A DNA stretch of 64,000 bases from the NCBI RefSeq assembly GCF_025399195.1, contig NW_026252112.1:186001-250000 (forward strand). The letters are read 5' to 3'. The position numbers and the translations under genes were made by a program. Each line of letters begins with the position of its first letter. Position 1 is the first letter of the stretch. The notes beneath the pieces were generated by a model. That model was not told the DNA's origin, did not search any database, and saw only the letters and a program-made list of their open reading frames with translations. The DNA comes from Umbelopsis ramanniana AG (lineage: Eukaryota > Mucoromycota > Umbelopsidomycetes > Umbelopsidales > Umbelopsidaceae). Positions 58,529 through 64,000 of the stretch are shown piece after piece.

Positions 58529-61500
58529 GCAGCAACAGCAGGCCAGCATTGACCAGCAGGTAGCGTCATTTCTCAGTCAAAACGACCATTCCGGTAATGT
58601 CGCACACACTAATCCCGAACTTCAGCTTGCGTCTTCCCACTCGTCTCCTGTACAGCAACAATCTCAGGGTCAATCGACACTACAAATGATAGATCGTCAA
58701 CTAGAAGCCGTTGCCAAACAGCAGGGGCAGAATGAAGCTGTCATGTCGCAGCTTTTGTTTATGGGACAATCGCATAACAATCAACTGTTAATGGCCAATG
58801 ATCAGCAAGGTCATCACAATCAATTACAGCCTTCGCTTCTTGAAGAGGCGAAACGGTCAGAGCAGGAAGCAATGCTTGCGAATGAAGCCAATATCAATTC
58901 GTCGCATCAGATGCAACTTGGCGCGCATGATCCCAACAGCATTATGCATCAGCAAAACGAAGTCTTACAACAACAGCATAACCAAATACTGGCTGATCAT
59001 TTATCATCGCAATCCACGACACCGCAGAATGAGCACAATATGATGCAGCAGCAACAGACACAGGCCACACCTCCTTTGCCGCAACATCCTACGCGTGATC
59101 AACAGACTGGGCAGATGCAACAACAGACTGCAGACGATGTCAATGAACAAACCGTATTCAATCCCATGTTACAGTCGATGTCAAACTCGGTGCCTCTAAG
59201 CGGTGCAGTGATGCAAGAGTTGGGTGAGCGACAGTTGCAGCAACCCTCTCCTGCAAGCATGTCACAGCCTCAGATCCTGTCCAATCCCAGCTCACACAGC
59301 TCAACACCTCATTTGCACACTCAAGAAGTTGTTGGCTCGCAGCATCATACCCCTGAGCAGCAGCATGAACAAATTTTACAAGGCATAATGGCTTCTGTTA
59401 ATCATACCATGGCTAGCAATACGCACGATGCCAACTTACAGCAGCAACAAGCCCAAGTGGCTGCCATGCAACACGCAGTCGCACAACACGTTCAAGCGCA
59501 GCAAATGGCCGCCGCTGTCGCCGCTCAACAAGCCACACCTGGTATGGCTTATGACGGTGATATGAAGCAACAACAGCAAACGTCACCCTCCATGGACCAA
59601 ATGATGTCTGCAGCGGCTACCGATTCCCAGAACTACAATAATAATGTAATGGGTAACGCCAAAGAGGTTCAAGTGCCAGCAAGTCATGTTGTGCCATCCC
59701 AGCTAGGAACATCCATGCCTCAAAACATGAACTCGGTCGTCTCTGACAATATGATGCAGCATGTTGAACAACAACATGCAAACCAACAGTCATATAATAC
59801 CATGCGGAATAATATGATGGAAGCTAACCAGGCAGTACAAATGCATAGCGCATTAATGCAGCAACAACAAATGCAGCAATTGCAGCAGCATATCCAAGCT
59901 ATGCATAACTCACAGACACAGCAGCCTCCTCAACAAGATCCACATCTCTCACAACCACCTGCTGAACATGGTACGAAACGACCGTACGATACCGGTGCAA
60001 CTGCTCAACAACGGAAATCCCGTCGACACACCGTGTCGTCACCTTATCCCTCTCACCTCAATATGCTCCAAAAACCAAATTTGTATATTGATACGGCGAA
60101 TCTTCAACCAAGACATCAGCCGCCATTCGTTCCTATCGTTCCTTCTCAGATGGGCCAGTCACCTACGACGAACCACGGTGCAAGTTTACCGGGGTCTATA
60201 GCCAACAGTCCTCAAGAAGGAAAGTACCCTGGTGGATTCAATCACATTGCACTACCAGCACGACCTACCAGTCTTTCACAAATGAATATCGAATCACAAT
60301 CTACTGCATCTCTTTCACGGAATGTTGCACAGGCTGCACATGTCTCAGTGAAAGAATTTGAACATATGTCAAGAGAACAGCTCATTGCCAGACTTGTTCA
60401 ACTTGAGCAGGAGAAGCGCGGTAACAGTCCTGGCTCTAACTCAGCACACTCTGCCACTACTCCCATCCCAAGTACCTTACAGCAGTCGACTACAGCGGAA
60501 ACGATGCAAGATAACACTCGGTCCGGACCTGCAGAAGCCGCTGCCACAGACACTAGTACGAATCCAGATGAAGATGATGACGGTCCGAACACCCCAATTG
60601 ACAATCATACCTCCACCGATAAATCCAAAGCCGAGGGCGAGTCCAAGAACGATGATGGCGAAGAGGAGGATGTCGACGACGAAGAGGATGAGGACGCCGA
60701 TGATGATGCGCCTAAGGAAGAGCAAAAGATGCAGTGCCGATGGACCAATTGTGGCCTGGTGTGTGAAACGCTGGAGAGTCTCATCAGCCATATTGGCGAA
60801 GCACATGTTGGAAGTGGAAAGGTGAGCTAATGGATTCTCCTATTTCTCTGGTATGCAACGTTGTTTTGGTGTACTCATGTTTCCTGTATTTTCTAGGCAT
60901 CCTACAGTTGTAACTGGGAAGGTTGCGCGCGAGCTCAAAAACCATTCACGAAACGACACAAGATGTATAACCACTTGAGAACGCATACTGGGGAGCGACC
61001 CTATGTGTGTCATAAAGAAGGTGAGACGGGGTTTCCAAGTGTATGCGGTGCCCCTAATACATTATCTCATCATATTCTAATCCCTTTTCTTTCGAAAGGA
61101 TGTGGCAAACGATTTTCTCGCCCGGACTCTCTCACGACGCACATCAAGACACACTCCAATATTCGACCCTATGTTTGCAGTTTCAAAGGCTGTAAAAAAG
61201 CTTACTATCATTCCCGCTCACTTAAAAAACACGAACGTACACATGCTGGACATGATTCAGGCGAAACCAACGATGCTAATCTTGGATACATACCCTCGCA
61301 AATGGACGCACAAAACGCTGGTGGTGGCGGCTACCCAACGTATGCTCCAAGGCCAGTACCGCCCTATGTTCAACCGCCACCCCCCTACAATGCTCAACCG
61401 ATACCTACTCCGGAAAAGATGGCCGAAAACCAAGCTGCCTATATGGCCCATCATCAAGAACAACAAGCTGCTGCAGCGGCTGCTGCTGGCATTAACGTCT

Positions 61501-61706
61501 CTCAACTCGGTCAGATGGCTTCAATGAATGCTTATGCACAACCTGGTCAAAACCCTGGTGGTCAGATCTACAATCCGCTTGTTGCTATAAAATACAACCC
61601 TCCTGGCCAACCTTCTATTCCCCACCAACAATTTTCTGGTAATAATACGCCCATATCAAATCAAACCTCTCAGGCCTATGCATATGGTGCACATCCTTCC
61701 ATTTAG
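58392..61706 (+). CDS. Gln-rich C2H2 zinc-finger transcription factor (GLI/ZIC-like fingers)
   Basis: Exons 58392-60821, 60897-61020 and 61099-61706 give 1053 residues. The N-terminal 700 residues are Gln/His/Met/Ser-rich with a pure glutamine run encoded by mixed CAG/CAA at about 58496-58540, an activation-type low-complexity region. After an acidic stretch (EDDDG, EEEDVDDEEDED) comes the DNA-binding domain, about residues 793-935: CRWTNCGLVC...ESLISHIGEAH, CNWEGCARAQKPFTKRHKMYNH, HTGERPYVCH, CGKRFSRPDSLTTHIKTH and CKKAYYHSRSLKKH, five C2H2 fingers with C-x4-C spacing in several, as in GLI/ZIC and fungal metal regulators. The tail is Pro/Gln/Ala-rich. DNA target and regulated genes cannot be read from the sequence. 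ATG 58392 is the first in frame. Confidence 0.88.
58496..58540 (+). repeat. CAG/CAA glutamine-coding microsatellite
   Basis: A run of CAG and CAA triplets within the transcription factor gene, encoding about 14-17 consecutive Gln residues. Mixed codons reduce but do not abolish slippage potential. Confidence 0.85.
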
Positions 61707-62038
61707 ACCCTGATGCATCATTATAAACAGCCAAACCACACAAAAAAAAAGTTAAATTGTATTGGATCCAAGCAGTAAAATAAATACTGGGACAGAGTTC
61801 CTTTTTTGCAGGCAATGGAAGACTTCTACAGAATGAGCCACTATGGGCTTGTCATGCTTATATATTAACCGCAGATATCGACTGTACATTAGATAAAAAA
61901 AAACGTCAATAAAATAATTTCGCCAAGTTCGTAATTTCCTATGTGACTTCCTTTTGTGACAGCCCCACTGAATTTTTTCTCGACTCTTTCAATTCCACTT
62001 GCAAATATCTTCACCAGTAAAAGGTTTTTACAGGCAAC
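61707..62038. other. Intergenic between tandem genes
   Basis: 332 bases with A-tracts, holding the transcription-factor 3' end and the SOF1 promoter/leader. No gene. Confidence 0.5.
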
Positions 62039-63525
62039 ATGGTAAGGATTTGAGACGATAGTTCCGCTAATTCTTTCACATCAGTTATTAACCTCTATTC
62101 TGTTAACAGAAAATAAAAGCCCTTTCCAGATCCTCCAGCGATTACGTTCGTGAGCGAGCACAGGACATTCACAAGGTGCAAAAAAATCTTGATCCCACCG
62201 TGCATCCCTTTGAAAAGGCTAGAGAATATGTTCGTGCCCTCAACTCTGTCAAGACCGAAAGAATGTTCGCCAAGCCTTTCCTTGGGTCTCTCAGTGGTCA
62301 TATTGACGGTGTCTACTCTATGGTTAAGCACCCACACCGCTTGAACTCCATGATTTCTGGCAGTGGCGATGGCGAGATTCGAATCTGGGACATCTCGGAG
62401 CGAGAGTCAAGCTGGACAGTCAAGGCTCACAAAGGTATTGTGCACGGTCTTTGTCCGTCTCCCAAAGACTCCAAATTCTTGTCTTGTTCGGCGGATAGAA
62501 CGGTTAAAATCTGGGACCAGAACGAAGGCACCACACCCATTCACACTTATATGGGTAAATACGCATTCACTGGATTGTCACACCATTATACCGATCCTCT
62601 GTTTGCTACTTCTGGTAACGCTGTTGAGATTTGGGACCAAAACCGATCTGAACCCATTCAAGAATTCAACTGGGGTGCCGATACGACACACACTGTCAAG
62701 TTCAACTACACAGAAACAAATATATTCGCAAGTTGTGGCACGGACCGCACCATTGCTCTGTATGATTTGAGAACTTCTCAACCTATATCCAAGGTTGTCA
62801 TGTCGGTAAGTAGTAATTGAGGTTTTAATCCGCTGCCCCTTATGATGGTCGTGTATCTCACCAATCCCCCCCCCCTTTTTTTTTTATTTTGTCATGCGCA
62901 GATGAGAACCAACGCAATCGCATGGAACCCAATGGAAGCATTTATCTTCACAGCTGCTAATGAAGATCACAACTGCTATACGTTCGATATGCGAAGAATG
63001 GAATCAGCTGTAAATGTCTTGAAGGATCATGTTTCAGCGGTTTTGGATGTAGATTACTCGCCCACCGGTGAGGAAATCATCACTGGATCTTACGACAGAA
63101 CACTTCGATTGTATAACGCCAGACAAGGTCACAGCAAGGACGTCTATCATACCAGGCGAATGCAGCGTATTTTCTGCGTTCAATTCACTATGGACAGCAA
63201 ATACGTTCTTTCCGGCTCTGATGACGGTAACATTCGATTATGGAGAGCACACGCTGCCGAGAGAATGGGTATCAAGAGTGTCCGTGAGCGAGCTCATCTC
63301 GAATATAGCGCCAAACTCAAGGAGCGCTACTCCCACATGCCAGAGATTAGACGAATTGACAAGCACCGTAACTTGCCTCAATCCATCAAAAAGGCGGATA
63401 GACTCAAGAAACAGATTCTTGGCAACCGTAAGAAGAAGGAAGATAATCGTATCAAGCATTCGGCTCCCGGTAGCATTGAGAGACAGCCAGAGAGGAAGAA
63501 AGCTATTGTTGGTGTTGCGAAATAA
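62039..63525 (+). CDS. SOF1: U3 snoRNP WD40 protein SOF1 / DCAF13
   Basis: Small-subunit processome component for 18S rRNA processing in the nucleolus. Exons 62039-62041, 62110-62805 and 62902-63525 give 440 residues (human DCAF13 445). The first coding exon is only the ATG; the join gives MKIKALSRSSSDYV, the expected SOF1 start, and exon 2 has no earlier usable ATG. Landmarks: NLDPTVHPFEKAREYVRALN, ERMFAKPF, WD blades such as SGSGDGEIRIWD, SADRTVKIWD, GTDRTIALYD, GSYDRTLRLYN and SGSDDGNIRLW, then the basic SOF1 C-terminal domain (RMGIKSVRERAHLEYSAKLKERY... HRNLPQSIKKADRLKKQI). The basic tail is typical of the family. Confidence 0.95.
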
Positions 63526-63868
63526 TTTCTGCCTTTTATCCATCCATTCCCATTCATGCCATGTACAATATTACCATCATCCTCCCCCATGCAATAGGAG
63601 AATTGCTCAAGTTTTTGCTAGTTTATTTTTCATACATTTTGCTACCCTTTATTTTTAATTGTAGCTGTCTAGATAAAGAATTGTTTTCTGGATTTGTTTC
63701 AACCATTGTGTAAGCGTACCGGTTAGGATATGGCTTGTTTAGTCTGGTTTACATTTGGGATCAACAGTATATGAATGCAGGTGTATTATGCATAGAATTG
63801 GGATGGAATCTCCAGTCCACCGTTTATTAAGTGAGCTTGTAATTTTACAAGCATTCATATAGATACGA
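63526..63868. other. Convergent 3' gap
   Basis: 343 bases between two stop codons in convergent orientation; T/A-rich 3' UTR-like sequence. Confidence 0.5.
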
Positions 63869-64000
63869 TCAGATTTGGACAGAGTAGATTTGGAACGAGG
63901 TGGCACTCTTGGTCACATTAACGCTGTTGGAAGAGATGGTTAAACCTTGACCTACTTTGCTTTCATACAAGTTATAAGTAGCGCCATTCGCGGTATAAGT
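63869..64000 (-). CDS. C-terminal end of an unidentified protein (cut by window)
   Basis: A clean 43-codon open stretch ends at TGA 63871-63869 on the minus strand; the rest lies beyond the window. The visible C-terminus is Ser/Thr/Asn/Tyr-rich beta-strand-like (for example TANGATYNLYES and SFQIYSVQI) with an NVT sequon, consistent with a secreted or wall protein. Too short to identify. Confidence 0.45.
   Translation of the reverse strand, partial: TYTANGATYNLYESKVGQGLTISSNSVNVTKSATSFQIYSVQI

Noticed and set aside
1-64000. CRISPR array, operon, prophage or plasmid features
   Set aside because: No regularly spaced repeats, no ribosome-binding-site spacing and no phage or plasmid genes; the gene structure is eukaryotic throughout.

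Overview
The window is nuclear DNA from a filamentous fungus, most likely an early-diverging one (Mucoromycota; this placement is inference). The evidence is eukaryotic gene structure: short GT-AG introns of about 45-110 bases with CTAAC/CTGAC-like branch sites. It also includes a fungal ergosterol gene (ERG6), a fungal MNR2/ALR-type CorA transporter, a hybrid histidine kinase, and genes such as DNA polymerase iota, ARMC7 and a lactate permease that are patchy or lost in ascomycete yeasts. I found no CRISPR array, operon, rRNA gene or credible tRNA. Exon coordinates below were derived by hand from splice signals and reading frame; all joins keep frame, but none was checked against transcripts.

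Layout, left to right. 0-10 kb: end of ERG6, a WWE-like/His-rich protein, a short-chain dehydrogenase, cystathionine beta-synthase and a FYVE-finger protein. 10-17.9 kb: a STE20/OSR1-type kinase, ARMC7 and a mitochondrial PPR protein fired from one 82-base divergent gap, and two tandem small PB1-like genes. 17.9-22.5 kb: a gene-poor AT-rich stretch holding an imperfect 39-base hairpin. 22.5-33 kb: an unknown membrane protein, a CorA transporter, a six-exon RS-rich protein that no single ORF reveals, a TPR protein and a mucin-like single-pass membrane protein. 33-43 kb: APE1-type AP endonuclease and splicing factor MFAP1 (divergent pair), a nine-exon SLS1-like mitochondrial gene and a lactate permease. 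42.5-50 kb: DNA polymerase iota, DPH7, an OB-fold protein divergent from DPH7, and a PHD-JmjC demethylase. 50-64 kb: a soluble hybrid histidine kinase, a coiled-coil zinc-ribbon protein, a tiny ATX1 copper chaperone in three exons, a Q-rich C2H2 transcription factor, SOF1, and the tail of one more gene.

Functional themes: DNA repair (AP endonuclease, Pol iota), splicing (MFAP1, RS protein, ARMC7), mitochondrial gene expression (PPR, SLS1), translation and ribosome making (DPH7, SOF1), metal handling (CorA, ATX1), and signalling (OSR1-like kinase, histidine kinase, FYVE, PB1 proteins). These are ordinary eukaryotic neighbours rather than one pathway. I see no defence island or self-contained new system. 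The items most worth a second look are the lactate permease in a fungus, the heme-ligand-like N-terminus of CBS, the double ubiquitin-binding tail of Pol iota, the tandem PB1 genes, the hidden RS protein, and the start-codon-only exon of SOF1.
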